Assembly (NCBI RefSeq): GCF_900105215.1
Contig: NZ_FOIP01000001.1
Span: 3,040,501-3,104,500 of the forward strand
Length of the DNA: 64,000 nucleotides
Direction of reading: 5' to 3'
DNA from: Lacrimispora sphenoides
GTDB taxonomy: Bacteria > Bacillota > Clostridia > Lachnospirales > Lachnospiraceae
The notes below the pieces were generated by a model. It made no database searches. It was not told the origin of the DNA and worked only from the letters and a program-made list of their open reading frames with translations. The position numbers and the translations under genes were made by a program. Of this stretch, positions 44,618 through 55,194 are shown piece by piece. Every line of letters starts with the position of its first letter. The first letter of the stretch is position 1.

Positions 44618-46993
44618 ATGGATCGTCAATTTGAAAAAAATTTAATAGAGTCATTATACGTACATTACCCCTTAAAACCGGAGTACGATAAAAGCATGGA
44701 GACCTATCATTTGAAAAAGCCGGTTTTGTCCTCTGTGAATTTATGGGATGGAACCAGCCTGGAGCCATGGAGCTTTGACGGTGAGGGAGAAGTTCAGGTA
44801 AAGGAAGGTAACATATTGTGCCTGGAAACAAAGTCACGGGCGGACCACTGGCCGGATAATGAAGTCAGGGCAAACGATGCGGCAGCAGGACTTTATGCCA
44901 CCTTTGGAAGCTATATTGCAAGGCTGAATGTGAAGGGGCTGGAACTTGGAAAAGGAAACCGGATATGGTTTAAAATCCGTCCTATTTGCCCCGGCCTTCA
45001 CAGTCCAATCGTGCGTGTAGGGTTCGTCAATAATGGGATAACCAAGATACCGGATGTCTATTCGAGAGAAGGCTTTAATGCCATCAATTTGAAAAATAAT
45101 GAATGGAATACCTGTACCTGGGAGATCGATTCCATTGCCCATGATGCAATCGAGGAAATTTCATTTAACATTCACCGCTATGGCAAGGAAGTGAGCACTG
45201 GCGATGACATGAGATTTGAACTCTGTGATATCCAGCTTCAGGAGGTAAAACCAGGAGTCGTTCATGGTTGGCAGTGTGAGGAAGAGGAAGTAGTATATTC
45301 TACAACCGGTTACTTTGCAGACGGGAGAAAAACCGCAATTGCCAATACCTCAGCCAAAGAGTTTGAAATCGTGAAAGAAGAAGCCGGCTTAGAGGAAGTA
45401 GCGGTATACCGTGGACAGATTGAGAAGGTGGAAAACCACCTGGGAAGCTTCGGGGTATTGGATTTCTCGGACTTAAAAACCGAAGGTACATACAGAATCC
45501 GGTTTGGAAATACGGTAAGTGAGCGGTTTATCATAGGAAATGACGTCCTGGAAAGTACTCTGTGGAAGCTGACCAATTTCATGTACTGTGAGCGGTGCGG
45601 CTACCCGGTTCCTAACTGCCATGGAACCTGCCATCAGGATGTGATCGCAGAACACAACGGGGTGAAATTGGTGTATGCAGGTGGCTGGCACGACGCAGCA
45701 GATGTTTCCCAGCAGACCATGCAGACGGCAGAGATCTTAGATGCCATGATCGCTTCCGCAGGGAAGGTGAAGGATTCTGATCCAATGCTGTTTGGCAGAA
45801 TGATGGAAGAAGCCAACTGGGGACTGGACTTTGTGCTTCGTATGCGCTTTGGAGACGGCTACCGTGCATCCCATGCGGCCATCCGCAGGTGGACCGACAA
45901 CTTCATTGGAAATATGGACGATTGTGAAGCAGATGTTCACAACCGGTCCTTTGAAAACTTTGTTTTTGCCGCGGTAGAAGCCGGTGCCGGAGAAGCCTTT
46001 AAGGAACTGGACCGGGAGCTGGCGTGGAAGTGCGTAGATGCAGCGAAAGAAGATTTCCGTTTTGCCGATGAGCGGTTCCGGGAAGTTGGGGTGGAAGGAC
46101 CGTATCATCTACTGGAACATACGGCAGGCTCCAGCCTTTCCCAATACTATGCTGTTGCAGCATGGGCTGCGGCCAGGATATATAAAATTACCGGAGACAG
46201 CTATTTTTATGATAAGACTGCCGAGTATGCAGATAAGGTGATCTCCTGCCAGGAAACCAGAAATGACCTGCCCATGAGGGGATTCTTCTGCAGGGATGAA
46301 AGCAAATCCCATATTGTTCATTTCTCCCATCAGGCGAGGGATCAGGTTTTTGTCATGGCACTGGCAGAGGTATGCGGTGCGCTTGCAGAGCATGAAAATA
46401 AGGCTGTGTGGGAAGAAGGCTTAAAGCTCCATGGGGAGTATTTAAAAGGCCTTCAGAAATATACGGCTCCCTATGGCATGCTGCCGGCCGGAATCCATCA
46501 CATCAGCGAGGCAGATGACCAGGAAGCCTTCCATGTGGTGCACCCAAAGGTTGATTATGAAAGAGAACGGGTCAATTACGTGGAGCAGCTGAAGCAGGGC
46601 GTTGATCTGGGAGACGGATATTATATAAGAACATTCCCGGTGTGGTTTTCTTACCGTGGAAATTCGGCGATCCAGCTGTCTATGGGAAAAGCAGCTTCCA
46701 TCATAGGAACGTATTTCGGTGATGGGGAGTTAATTGAAATTGCCAGAGAGCAGCTTTACTGGACCCTTGGAAAGAACCCCTTCGGCCAGTCTCTGATCTA
46801 TGGGGAAGGAAACCATTACGGCCAGGAATATACGGCTCTGCTTGGAGAAACCGTTGGAGAGATGCCGGTAGGCGTTCAGACCAGAGGGAATGAAGACCTT
46901 CCTTATTGGCCGCCTGCCAATATTGCCACCTATAGAGAAGTGTGGACAACGCCGCCGGGCCGCTTTATGTGGGTAGCCGCTGATTTGATTTAA
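44618..46993 (+). CDS. Glycoside hydrolase family 9-like enzyme with N-terminal accessory domains
   Basis: 791 aa, no signal peptide. Residues ~40-215 form a beta-rich carbohydrate-binding-like domain; ~225-310 an Ig-like CelD_N domain (YFADGRKTAIANT, GTYRIRFGNTVSERFIIG); ~315-791 an (alpha/alpha)6 GH9 barrel with the Asp-containing GGWHDAADVSQQ (around 355), HTAGSSLSQYYAVAAWAAA, WTLGKNPFGQSLIYGEGNHYG and C-terminal YREVWTTPPGRFMW. The usual GH9 C-terminal acid motif differs, so cellulase activity should not be assumed; exo-acting GH9 glucosaminidases are cytoplasmic relatives. Last gene of the operon. Confidence 0.8.
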   Translation: MDRQFEKNLIESLYVHYPLKPEYDKSMETYHLKKPVLSSVNLWDGTSLEPWSFDGEGEVQVKEGNILCLETKSRADHWPDNEVRANDAAAGLYATFGSYIARLNVKGLELGKGNRIWFKIRPICPGLHSPIVRVGFVNNGITKIPDVYSREGFNAINLKNNEWNTCTWEIDSIAHDAIEEISFNIHRYGKEVSTGDDMRFELCDIQLQEVKPGVVHGWQCEEEEVVYSTTGYFADGRKTAIANTSAKEFEIVKEEAGLEEVAVYRGQIEKVENHLGSFGVLDFSDLKTEGTYRIRFGNTVSERFIIGNDVLESTLWKLTNFMYCERCGYPVPNCHGTCHQDVIAEHNGVKLVYAGGWHDAADVSQQTMQTAEILDAMIASAGKVKDSDPMLFGRMMEEANWGLDFVLRMRFGDGYRASHAAIRRWTDNFIGNMDDCEADVHNRSFENFVFAAVEAGAGEAFKELDRELAWKCVDAAKEDFRFADERFREVGVEGPYHLLEHTAGSSLSQYYAVAAWAAARIYKITGDSYFYDKTAEYADKVISCQETRNDLPMRGFFCRDESKSHIVHFSHQARDQVFVMALAEVCGALAEHENKAVWEEGLKLHGEYLKGLQKYTAPYGMLPAGIHHISEADDQEAFHVVHPKVDYERERVNYVEQLKQGVDLGDGYYIRTFPVWFSYRGNSAIQLSMGKAASIIGTYFGDGELIEIAREQLYWTLGKNPFGQSLIYGEGNHYGQEYTALLGETVGEMPVGVQTRGNEDLPYWPPANIATYREVWTTPPGRFMWVAADLI

Positions 46994-47320
46994 GCTGAAG
47001 ATGACTGCTTACGGCCAGTTATTTCTATATGGAGATCAGAGTCCCGGAATGGCGGGCAATTGATTTGGCAGTATAGATGGAAGAAAGCTAATAAACGAAG
47101 TGTAAACGGAAAAACTTCCGGAGGATGTCTCAGAAGCGATTTTAAAACTCATTACAATATCTACATTATCATTGTATGAAGTTGAAATAGCTTTTGAGGC
47201 CTCCTCTTTCTTTGTGTATGGACTTAGTAATAAATCGGGCTCTCCCTTCCTCTCATTTGCGGTTAACATATAATGAACGGAGAGGAAGGGAGAGCGACAG
47301 CCGGAAGTCCCTGTCTTACT
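46994..47320. terminator. 327-bp convergent intergenic region with 16-bp perfect inverted repeat
   Basis: Lies between the GH9-like gene (+) and an ABC permease (-). GCTCTCCCTTCCTCTC (47239-47254) is perfectly complementary to 47280-47295 across a 25-nt loop; it is probably the terminator for one or both converging units although no clean U-run follows. Short frames in this stretch look non-coding. Confidence 0.5.
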
Positions 47321-48178
47321 TTATCTATTTCTTCTCAGCATATTAAAAAGGGAAAGGCTATAAAACACAACTGCAGTACAAAGTAAGATCACAACGCTGG
47401 CAGCCGGTGTCACCTCATGCCCTCCAAATCGGAAAGACACTCCCAAGTACTCCTTAAACTCCTCTAAATAGATGGAAGGTATTCCGTCAAAGGAGTTTCG
47501 CATAGGAACCTCCATTAACACCTGGCGAAACAGCGATGCGCCATGGGAAACAGGAAATGCTTTTATAACCGTTTGCACCGATTCAGGTAAAGTACCTATG
47601 GGAAGATATATGCCGGTCAGGAACCCAATCAGAGTACCAAGAATGGAACTGGCTGTGCTGAATGCGCTATGGCTCTTGAAAAAAGACACGACAAAACAAA
47701 CCAAAGAAGTATTGGTTAATGATGTAAGAAGAATTAACAAAAAGACCTTGATGCAAGCCATAGGAGTAAGCCATTCTCCGCCGTTGTGCACAATATAAAT
47801 TTCCGCGACTACAGCCATAACAAGGGACATAATCACACCAATTAAAAAGGAGCTTCCAATATAACCGCCAGTTATGCTGCTCCTTTTGATGGGAGAAGAA
47901 TCAAAATCCTTATTTATTTTTTGGACTTTATCATCGATCATGATCCCAAACGCGCCCATTGTGGTAGTCATGGAAGTCACTGTAAGAAGTCCTGACACCA
48001 GCCAGCTGTTCATCAAAGCCTGGGCATTCTTAAGCCCCTTCATGGAATCATTCATCCAGACATCTCCTAAAAACAATGCGTAAAGCCCGATTATAATGAA
48101 TACGGACATCAGAGAAAAAAACACTGCGAGTCTGTCACGAAAAAACAACTTTAAATTACGTTCTATAAAAACTTTCAT
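47321..48178 (-). CDS. ABC-2 type transporter permease
   Basis: 285 aa, six hydrophobic segments, ABC-2 membrane family (FFRDRLAVFFSLMSVFIIIGLYALFLG; LGTLIGFLTGIYLPIGTLPESVQTVIKAFPVSH). Forms a drug- or lipid-exporter half with the ATPase upstream, whose stop overlaps its ATG by 4 bp. The substrate is unknown; the arrangement resembles daunorubicin-type exporters. Confidence 0.88.
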   Translation of the reverse strand: MKVFIERNLKLFFRDRLAVFFSLMSVFIIIGLYALFLGDVWMNDSMKGLKNAQALMNSWLVSGLLTVTSMTTTMGAFGIMIDDKVQKINKDFDSSPIKRSSITGGYIGSSFLIGVIMSLVMAVVAEIYIVHNGGEWLTPMACIKVFLLILLTSLTNTSLVCFVVSFFKSHSAFSTASSILGTLIGFLTGIYLPIGTLPESVQTVIKAFPVSHGASLFRQVLMEVPMRNSFDGIPSIYLEEFKEYLGVSFRFGGHEVTPAASVVILLCTAVVFYSLSLFNMLRRNR

Positions 48179-49089
48179 TGCCGCAGCTCCTTTCCTGTAA
48201 TGCCGATAAAGGCCTCATCCATAGTGCCCTGCAGGACCTGAAAGCTGTTGATATAGCTTTGGCATTTTTCCAATATTGAAATTGCTGCCATAGTATCCGG
48301 AAGCTTTACAACAAGCTCGCCTGCCGAAACGGTGAAATCCAGCTTTAGTTCCTCCAAGGTTTGCCGCAGGGCTGTTTCATTCAGAATAGACATTCTCAAG
48401 GTGTCGGTAGTATACCGCGTCTTTAATGCAGCAGGTGTACCCTTGGCTGCGATTTCCCCATGATCGATGACAATCACATAATCCGATTCAGCGGCTTCCT
48501 CCATGTAATGGGTCGTCAGAAAAACCGTCATACCTGTTTTTCTTTGAAGCTGTCTGATTGTATTCCAAATGCTTTTCCTGGTTTGAGGATCAAGGCCGGT
48601 AGTAGGCTCGTCAAGGAACAGGATTTGAGGTGTATGGATCAGCGCACGGGCAATATCTGCCCTGCGCCGCTGACCACCTGAAAGTTTCCCATAAGGCCGG
48701 TTTGCTAATTCACTCAATTCTGTTGCTGCCACGGCTTCATTTACGGCATTTTTTATCCTGGCTTTATCCGAAGTGTATAGGCCGGCCCGGATGGTCAGAT
48801 TCTCTCTAACAGTGAGTAACGTGTCCAGTACGCTGTCCTGAAATACTACGCCGATCATTTCCCGGATAGCTTGACTATCGTGCCGAAGGTCAAGCCCGTT
48901 GATGGTAATTTCCCCTTTATCAAAATCCAATAAGGTACATAAAATATCAATGGTAGTGGATTTTCCTGCACCATTAGGACCAAGAAAGGAAAACAGTTTA
49001 CCCTGTTCTACATAAAAACTGATATCCTTTACCGCATTTATTTTGCCGTAATTTTTTCTTAGGTTGGCTACCTCTATAATTTTGTTCAT
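48175..49089 (-). CDS. ABC exporter ATPase (DrrA/CcmA type)
   Basis: 304 aa. Walker A GPNGAGKST, signature LSGGQRRRADIARAL, Walker [15 protein letters not shown]-loop TTHYMEEA, then a ~80-residue C-terminal regulatory domain typical of DrrA-like drug-export ATPases. Preceded by a G-rich ribosome site (GGGGGGG) and a promoter with an internal dyad at 49114-49142. First gene of a two-gene operon. Confidence 0.9.
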   Translation of the reverse strand: MNKIIEVANLRKNYGKINAVKDISFYVEQGKLFSFLGPNGAGKSTTIDILCTLLDFDKGEITINGLDLRHDSQAIREMIGVVFQDSVLDTLLTVRENLTIRAGLYTSDKARIKNAVNEAVAATELSELANRPYGKLSGGQRRRADIARALIHTPQILFLDEPTTGLDPQTRKSIWNTIRQLQRKTGMTVFLTTHYMEEAAESDYVIVIDHGEIAAKGTPAALKTRYTTDTLRMSILNETALRQTLEELKLDFTVSAGELVVKLPDTMAAISILEKCQSYINSFQVLQGTMDEAFIGITGKELRQ

Positions 49090-49113
49090 TGCATGATCCC
49101 CCCCCTTATTTCT

Positions 49114-49142
49114 ACTATATAAAAGCCTATGAGGCTTTACAA
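49114..49142 (-). promoter_or_regulatory. Promoter with dyad in the spacer, ABC exporter operon
   Basis: Minus strand: TTGTAA, 17 bp, TATAGT. The spacer and -35 edge hold AAAGCCT-atg-AGGCTTT (49122-49138), an operator-like palindrome suggesting local repression or induction. No regulator gene is adjacent. Confidence 0.6.
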
Positions 49143-49265
49143 AATGGAAACTTTTTATTCAATACATAAGGTAAAGAAAGTTGTAAAAAGGACGGAAAGC
49201 TTTAATCAGCAAACCGTCCAGGCATTATAATTAAAATTGATAATGTCGTTTCAGACTTTCATTTA

Positions 49266-49279
49266 ACTGGCATGCCAGT
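49266..49279. other. 14-bp perfect palindrome downstream of the methyltransferase gene
   Basis: ACTGGCATGCCAGT reads the same on both strands. It lies ~50 bp past the methyltransferase stop and ~125 bp before the exporter promoter; could be a regulator site or part of a terminator. No U-run is seen. Confidence 0.35.
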
Positions 49280-49331
49280 GATTTCCAGACCCTCGATTTT
49301 CTTCAAGGAACAGGAATAACTTAAAAATTAA

Positions 49332-50129
49332 TTACTTGCCATAAACCGTTGCTTTTATGCTAAAGGACATTGGGAACTTATCCGTATTATAATCATAATT
49401 GAAAAGACCATCTCCTATATTGTGCAAGCCCCCAGCATCAAAAAAGTTTTCTTTAAATTCATTGAAATGCTCGATATGCAGTCCCGCAGAAGCAAGGGAA
49501 TTAATTAAATCAGAAACCGTATACATCCAAAAATATGCCTTAACACCATGCTTTGGCTCAGAGGCATATCCACCGATAGAATCATCAATGTCAGGATCAT
49601 TCCCGAAATAAGGATACTTTACAACCATTACATTATTGGCAAGCTTCTGTTCATCCATTGCCAGAAAAAACGGATGGCTGTCAAAAACGTAGAAAAATCC
49701 ATCATCCTTGAGTAAATGCCGTATGGTTTCTCCCCATTTTTTTAGGTCAGGAAGCCAACCGATTGCCCCCTCGGATACGAATACGACATCATATTTTTCA
49801 TTATGGCAATCCATAAATTTCATGATGTCGGATTCTATAAAATCAATATTTGTGATATTCAAATCTTCTGCCAGCTTTTTTGCATAATGAATATTATCCG
49901 GCACCAGGTCAACGCCTGTTGCACTGGCTCCCATTCTGGCAAGCAATATCGTGTCTGCGCCGGTATTACATTGTAAATGTATGATCTTCTTGCCGCTCAA
50001 ATCTCCAAGCTCATTATGAATATATTTATTGAATTTATGGCTGCCATCCAAAAGAGATTTCTTAAAAGCAAAATAGTAGTCTTGTGAAACCTGGCTCCAT
50101 GCGTGTTTGTTTGAATCAATCTCGTTCAT
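49332..50129 (-). CDS. Class I SAM-dependent methyltransferase
   Basis: 265 aa from ATG 50129, which has GGAGG 7 nt upstream; an ATG at 50171 would add 14 residues. Rossmann-like fold: motif I KIIHLQCNTGADTILLARMGA (the usual E/DxGxGxG is changed to QCNTG), acidic SAM ligand in ATGVDLV, IDFIESDIMKF, and YDVVFVSEGAIGWLPDL. Methyltransf_25/11 type; acceptor unknown. Monocistronic, between the exporter and uvrA. Confidence 0.85.
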   Translation of the reverse strand: MNEIDSNKHAWSQVSQDYYFAFKKSLLDGSHKFNKYIHNELGDLSGKKIIHLQCNTGADTILLARMGASATGVDLVPDNIHYAKKLAEDLNITNIDFIESDIMKFMDCHNEKYDVVFVSEGAIGWLPDLKKWGETIRHLLKDDGFFYVFDSHPFFLAMDEQKLANNVMVVKYPYFGNDPDIDDSIGGYASEPKHGVKAYFWMYTVSDLINSLASAGLHIEHFNEFKENFFDAGGLHNIGDGLFNYDYNTDKFPMSFSIKATVYGK

Positions 50130-50598
50130 ATTCCTGCCTCCGTAATCATTAATATTGTAAGTTTCATTCATGGATTTTCAATGCCGTAAATACCCGTTAC
50201 CGGACCCTTTGGCTTTAAGTCCATGATTCCATATTATACCATTCCTTTTATGACAGAACAAGCTTTGCATGATGATCCAATATATAAATTATTACAGGGA
50301 GCGGACGAAGAAAAAAAAGAAGGAAATGCAGCAACCATGGGCAGAATGGGCAGTTGAACGAACAAGAATCGGTTTTTAATGTTGATTGTTGTTTCTGCTA
50401 TTTGGTAAGAAGGTATGAGTCGGGCTGGACACAATTCGTGTTTGAAATTAAGGATTCCTCGAACAAATGTTTGCAATAAGAAAAAAGGTATGATATAATA
50501 GAAAAAATCAGTTACTAAGTAATTCAGGTGCGGGCTAGATAAGGTCCGCATTCTATTGTTCTCATATTCAGAATTATAGTTTATTACAGGAGTATATT
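50130..50598 (+). promoter_or_regulatory. Intergenic region with uvrA promoter
   Basis: Holds a good sigma-A promoter, TTGCAA (50471-50476), 17 bp, TATAAT (50494-50499), then a ~100-nt leader with a short TGCGG/CCGCA hairpin near 50531-50552. No LexA-type SOS box was evident to me. An antisense open frame at 50234-50551 lacks coding character. Confidence 0.6.
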
Positions 50599-53424
50599 AT
50601 GGCAAAACAGTATATCAAGATAAGAGGTGCCAATGAGCACAACTTAAAGAATATTTCCGTGGATATTCCAAGAAATGAGCTGGTTGTCTTAACCGGCCTC
50701 AGCGGTTCGGGAAAGTCTTCCCTGGCTTTTGATACCATCTATGCCGAAGGGCAGAGACGATATATGGAGTCTCTTTCCTCCTATGCCCGGCAGTTCTTAG
50801 GGCAGATGGAAAAGCCGGAGGTGGAAAGCATCGAAGGACTTTCACCAGCCATTTCCATTGACCAGAAGTCTACCAACCGCAACCCCCGTTCGACAGTGGG
50901 TACAGTTACAGAGATTTATGATTATATGAGGCTTTTGTACGCCAGAATCGGCATTCCTCACTGTCCCAAGTGCGGGAGGGAGATCCGTAAGCAGACCATT
51001 GATCAGATGGTGGATCAGATCATGGAGCTGCCGGAGCGGACGAAGATCCAGCTTTTGGCCCCTGTTGTCCGTGGACGGAAAGGGGAGCATGTTAAGGTTT
51101 TGGAGCACGCCCGGAGAAGTGGATATGTGAGGGTGCGCATTGACGGAAGTCTATATGAGCTTTCCGAGGAAATCAAGCTGGATAAGAATATCAAACACAG
51201 CATCGAAGTGGTAGTGGATCGTCTTGCGATTCGGGAAGGGATCGAAAAGCGTCTGACTGACTCAATTGAGACAGTTTTGGATCTGGCAGGCGGACTGATG
51301 ACCGTAGATGTAGTGGATGGACAACCCATAAATTTCAGCCAGAGCTTTTCCTGTCCGGACTGCGGTATCAGTATTGATGAGGTGGAGCCCAGAAGCTTTT
51401 CCTTTAACAATCCATTTGGTGCCTGCCCGGACTGTTTTGGGCTTGGATATAAGATGGAATTTGACGAGGATCTGATGATTCCGGATAAGAGTTTAAGTAT
51501 TGACCAGGGAGCCATTGTGGTGCTGGGCTGGCAGTCCTGTACGGATAAGGGAAGCTATACCCGGGCTGTTTTGGAGGCCCTTGCAAAAGAATATAAATTC
51601 CGGCTGGATACTCCTTTTGAGGATTATCCTAAGGAAATCCATGATGTTCTTATCAATGGAACCGATGGAAAGGAAGTCAAGGTCCATTACAAGGGACAGC
51701 GGGGAGAGGGCATTTACGACGTGGCATTTGAAGGCCTTGTTCAAAATGTTGCCCGAAGATACCGGGAGACTTACTCCGAGTCCTCTAAGGCGGAGTATGA
51801 ATCCTTTATGCGTATCACTCCCTGTCCTTCCTGCGGTGGCATGAGGCTTAAGAAGGAGTCCCTGGCTGTAACAGTAGGAGATAAGAACATTTATGAAGCT
51901 ACCAACATGTCCATTGTTAAGTTCCGGAATTTTATGGACGAGATGGAGCTGACCCCTATGCAGCACGCCATTGGAGACCTGATTTTAAAGGAAATAAGGG
52001 CCAGAATTTCGTTCCTCATTGATGTTGGACTTGACTATCTGACCCTGACCCGTGCTACCGGAACCTTGTCCGGCGGCGAAGCTCAGAGAATCCGTCTGGC
52101 GACCCAGATCGGATCCGGCCTGGTAGGCGTTGCTTACATTCTGGACGAGCCAAGCATCGGACTTCATCAGAGAGACAATGATAAATTGTTAAAGACCCTT
52201 TTGCACCTCCGGGATTTGGGAAACAGCGTGATCGTGGTGGAGCATGATGAGGATACCATGATGGCGGCAGATTACATTGTGGATATCGGCCCTGGAGCCG
52301 GGGAACACGGTGGAAATGTGGTGGCTACGGGGAATGCCAAGCAGATCATGAAGAATAAGGATTCCATTACAGGCGCGTACTTAAGCGGGCGGATTCAAAT
52401 CCCGATTCCAAAGGAGAGAAGACAGCCTACCGGTTATCTTACCGTTAAGGGAGCTGCGGAGAACAATCTGAAAAATATTGATGTGACCTTCCCGCTGGGA
52501 GTCATGACCTGCGTAACCGGTGTGTCCGGTTCTGGGAAGAGTTCTCTTGTCAACGAGATCCTTTATAAATCCCTGGCGAAAAAATTAAACCGTGCCAGGA
52601 TCATTCCTGGAAAACATAAAGCAATTGAGGGAACGGAGCAGCTGGATAAGATTATTGCCATCGACCAGTCCCCTATTGGACGGACGCCAAGGTCCAATCC
52701 GGCTACTTATACGGGAGTATTTGATTTGATCCGCGACTTGTTTGCTTCCACCTCTGATGCAAAGGCAAAGGGATATTCCAAGGGACGTTTCAGTTTTAAC
52801 GTAAAAGGCGGACGATGTGAAGCCTGCAGCGGCGATGGAATCATTAAAATCGAGATGCATTTCCTTCCGGATGTTTATGTTCCCTGCGAGGTCTGCGGCG
52901 GAAAGCGGTATAACCGTGAAACATTGGATGTAAAATACAAAGGAAAGAATATTTATGACGTCTTAAACATGACAGTAGAGGAAGCACTGAAGTTTTTTGA
53001 AAATGTTCCTTCTATTGCAAGGAAGATCGCTACGCTCAATGATGTGGGACTTTCCTATATCAGACTTGGGCAGCCGTCTACGGAGCTTTCCGGAGGCGAA
53101 GCCCAGAGAATCAAACTGGCTACAGAATTGAGCAAGCGAGGAACCGGAAAGACCATTTACATTCTGGACGAGCCTACGACCGGTCTTCATTTTGCAGATG
53201 TCCATAAGCTGATCGAGATTTTACGCAAGCTTTCGGAAGGCGGCAATACGGTGGTTGTTATCGAACACAATCTGGATGTGATCAAGACTGCAGATTACCT
53301 CATTGACATCGGACCGGAGGGCGGTGAAAAGGGCGGTACGATCATTGCCCAGGGTACGCCGGAAGAGGTTGCAGAATGTCCTTCCTCATACACAGGATAT
53401 TATGTAAAAAGGTATTTGGAATAG
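50599..53424 (+). CDS. uvrA: Excinuclease ABC subunit A
   Basis: Damage-recognition ATPase of nucleotide excision repair, 941 aa, full length. Two ABC ATPase modules: Walker [10 protein letters not shown] (N) and GVSGSGKSS (C); signatures [15 protein letters not shown] and [16 protein letters not shown]; zinc modules [13 protein letters not shown]...[15 protein letters not shown] and [29 protein letters not shown]. All modules look intact. uvrB is not in the window. Confidence 0.97.
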   Translation: MAKQYIKIRGANEHNLKNISVDIPRNELVVLTGLSGSGKSSLAFDTIYAEGQRRYMESLSSYARQFLGQMEKPEVESIEGLSPAISIDQKSTNRNPRSTVGTVTEIYDYMRLLYARIGIPHCPKCGREIRKQTIDQMVDQIMELPERTKIQLLAPVVRGRKGEHVKVLEHARRSGYVRVRIDGSLYELSEEIKLDKNIKHSIEVVVDRLAIREGIEKRLTDSIETVLDLAGGLMTVDVVDGQPINFSQSFSCPDCGISIDEVEPRSFSFNNPFGACPDCFGLGYKMEFDEDLMIPDKSLSIDQGAIVVLGWQSCTDKGSYTRAVLEALAKEYKFRLDTPFEDYPKEIHDVLINGTDGKEVKVHYKGQRGEGIYDVAFEGLVQNVARRYRETYSESSKAEYESFMRITPCPSCGGMRLKKESLAVTVGDKNIYEATNMSIVKFRNFMDEMELTPMQHAIGDLILKEIRARISFLIDVGLDYLTLTRATGTLSGGEAQRIRLATQIGSGLVGVAYILDEPSIGLHQRDNDKLLKTLLHLRDLGNSVIVVEHDEDTMMAADYIVDIGPGAGEHGGNVVATGNAKQIMKNKDSITGAYLSGRIQIPIPKERRQPTGYLTVKGAAENNLKNIDVTFPLGVMTCVTGVSGSGKSSLVNEILYKSLAKKLNRARIIPGKHKAIEGTEQLDKIIAIDQSPIGRTPRSNPATYTGVFDLIRDLFASTSDAKAKGYSKGRFSFNVKGGRCEACSGDGIIKIEMHFLPDVYVPCEVCGGKRYNRETLDVKYKGKNIYDVLNMTVEEALKFFENVPSIARKIATLNDVGLSYIRLGQPSTELSGGEAQRIKLATELSKRGTGKTIYILDEPTTGLHFADVHKLIEILRKLSEGGNTVVVIEHNLDVIKTADYLIDIGPEGGEKGGTIIAQGTPEEVAECPSSYTGYYVKRYLE

Positions 53425-53448
53425 GCTGCTGGCTGAATGAGATAGGGC

Positions 53449-53517
53449 CTAAAAGAATTTCTTTTAGCTTTAAGTTTATGAATCAAGCAGATGTGCAAGC
53501 ATGTCTACTTGATTCAT
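53449..53517 (+). terminator. Terminator of uvrA
   Basis: ATGAATCAAG (53478-53487) pairs with CTTGATTCAT (53508-53517), extended inward by AGA/TCT around a mismatch; T-rich tail. A smaller CTAAAAG/CTTTTAG stem (about 53450-53467) precedes it. Confidence 0.75.
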
Positions 53518-53577
53518 TCGTTTATAATAATGTTAAAATGATGGAACAATAGAGCAGGGAAGATTTCAAGAAAATGC

Positions 53578-53606
53578 TTGTCAAGCAAGTGGAAGTAGAA
53601 TATAAT
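53578..53606 (+). promoter_or_regulatory. Sigma-A promoter of guaA
   Basis: TTGTCA (53578-53583), 17 bp, TATAAT (53601-53606). The leader to guaA is only ~40 nt, leaving no room for a purine riboswitch. Confidence 0.7.
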
Positions 53607-53652
53607 GTAACCCAAAGCTTTATTTGTTAAAGATGAAATTAGGAGGAATACC

Positions 53653-55194
53653 GTGGAGAGAGAAATGATTATCGTTCTGGATTTCGGTGGACAATACAAC
53701 CAGTTGATTGCCAGAAGAGTCAGAGAATGCAATGTTTACTGTGAGGTTCATCCCTACACACTGTCACTGGATAAGATTAAGGAAATGAATCCGAAAGGAA
53801 TCATTTTTACAGGCGGTCCAAACAGCGTGTATAAGGAGGATTCCCCACTCTGTTCAAAGGAAATCTTTGATATGGGAATACCGATCCTGGGAATCTGCTA
53901 TGGCACCCAGGTTATGGCATATATGCTGGGCGGCAAAGTTGCTACAGCACCTGTCAGTGAATTCGGAAAGACAGAAGTTGACGTGGAGACTGACAGTAAA
54001 ATTTTAGAAAATATAAGTTCCAAAACGGTCTGCTGGATGAGCCATACGGATTACGTCGAGAAAGCGCCGGAAGGATTCCATGTTACAGCTCATACACCGG
54101 TATGCCCGGTTGCTGGTATGGAATGCGAAGAACGCGGTCTTTATGCGGTACAGTTCCATCCTGAGGTTATGCATACCCAGGAAGGCACCAAGATGCTTTC
54201 CAATTTTATTTATAATGTATGCAAGTGTTCCGGTGACTGGAAGATGGACTCCTTTGTGGAGGCTTCCATTGAGACCATCAGAGAAAAGGTTGGAGACGGC
54301 AAGGTGCTTTGCGCCTTATCCGGCGGTGTAGACTCTTCCGTAGCTGCAGTTATGCTGGCTAAAGCTGTCGGAAAACAGCTTACCTGTGTATTTGTTGACC
54401 ACGGTCTTCTTCGTAAGAACGAGGGAGATGAAGTTGAGGCCGTATTTGGACCCGAAGGACCTTACGACTTGAATTTTATTCGTGTAAACGCACAGGAACG
54501 CTTCTATGGTAAGCTGGCAGGTGTGGAAGATCCTGAGACAAAGCGCAAGATCATTGGCGAGGAATTTATCCGCGTATTTGAAGAAGAAGCTAAGAAGATC
54601 GGAACAGTGGATTTCTTTGTACAGGGAACCATTTACCCTGACGTGATCGAGTCCGGTCTTGGAAAGTCTGCTGTGATAAAGTCCCATCATAATGTAGGAG
54701 GACTTCCTGAGCATGTGGATTTTAAAGAGATCATTGAACCTTTAAGACTTCTGTTTAAGGATGAAGTGAGAAGAGCAGGTCTGGAGCTTGATATTCCGGA
54801 ATACCTGGTTTACCGTCAGCCATTCCCAGGTCCGGGACTTGGTGTCCGTATCATCGGTGCAATTACTCCTGAGAAGGTAAAAATCGTACAGGAGGCTGAT
54901 GCAATCTATAGAGAAGAGATTGCCAAGGCTGGTGTTGATAAGGAACTGGGACAGTACTTTGCAGCATTGACTAATATGCGTTCTGTTGGCTGCATGGGAG
55001 ATGAAAGAACTTATGATTATGCCATTGCATTAAGAGCGGTGCTTACCTCTGACTTTATGACAGCTGAATCTGCGGAACTGCCTTGGGAAGTTTTGGGAAC
55101 AGTGACCAGACGGATTGTGAATGAAGTGAAGGGCGTGAACCGGGTGCTTTATGATTGCACGGGGAAACCACCGGCTACAATAGAATTCGAATAA
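53653..55194 (+). CDS. guaA: GMP synthase (glutamine-hydrolysing)
   Basis: Converts XMP to GMP. 513 aa. N-terminal class-I glutamine amidotransferase with nucleophile in [12 protein letters not shown] and His/Glu in VQFHPEV; ATP-PPase domain with [14 protein letters not shown]-terminal dimerisation domain ending KPPATIEFE, the family terminus. The GTG start at 53653 has AGGAGGA 5 nt upstream. Monocistronic with its own promoter and terminator. Confidence 0.97.
   Translation: MEREMIIVLDFGGQYNQLIARRVRECNVYCEVHPYTLSLDKIKEMNPKGIIFTGGPNSVYKEDSPLCSKEIFDMGIPILGICYGTQVMAYMLGGKVATAPVSEFGKTEVDVETDSKILENISSKTVCWMSHTDYVEKAPEGFHVTAHTPVCPVAGMECEERGLYAVQFHPEVMHTQEGTKMLSNFIYNVCKCSGDWKMDSFVEASIETIREKVGDGKVLCALSGGVDSSVAAVMLAKAVGKQLTCVFVDHGLLRKNEGDEVEAVFGPEGPYDLNFIRVNAQERFYGKLAGVEDPETKRKIIGEEFIRVFEEEAKKIGTVDFFVQGTIYPDVIESGLGKSAVIKSHHNVGGLPEHVDFKEIIEPLRLLFKDEVRRAGLELDIPEYLVYRQPFPGPGLGVRIIGAITPEKVKIVQEADAIYREEIAKAGVDKELGQYFAALTNMRSVGCMGDERTYDYAIALRAVLTSDFMTAESAELPWEVLGTVTRRIVNEVKGVNRVLYDCTGKPPATIEFE

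Noticed and set aside
47036..47269. Minus-strand 77-residue open frame
   Set aside because: It runs through the 16-bp inverted repeat arm and has no ribosome site or family features.
50234..50551. Antisense 105-residue open frame
   Set aside because: No ribosome site, no family features, and it overlaps the uvrA promoter.
53425..53652. Purine riboswitch before guaA
   Set aside because: The promoter lies only ~50 bp from the start codon and no aptamer-like three-way junction is present.
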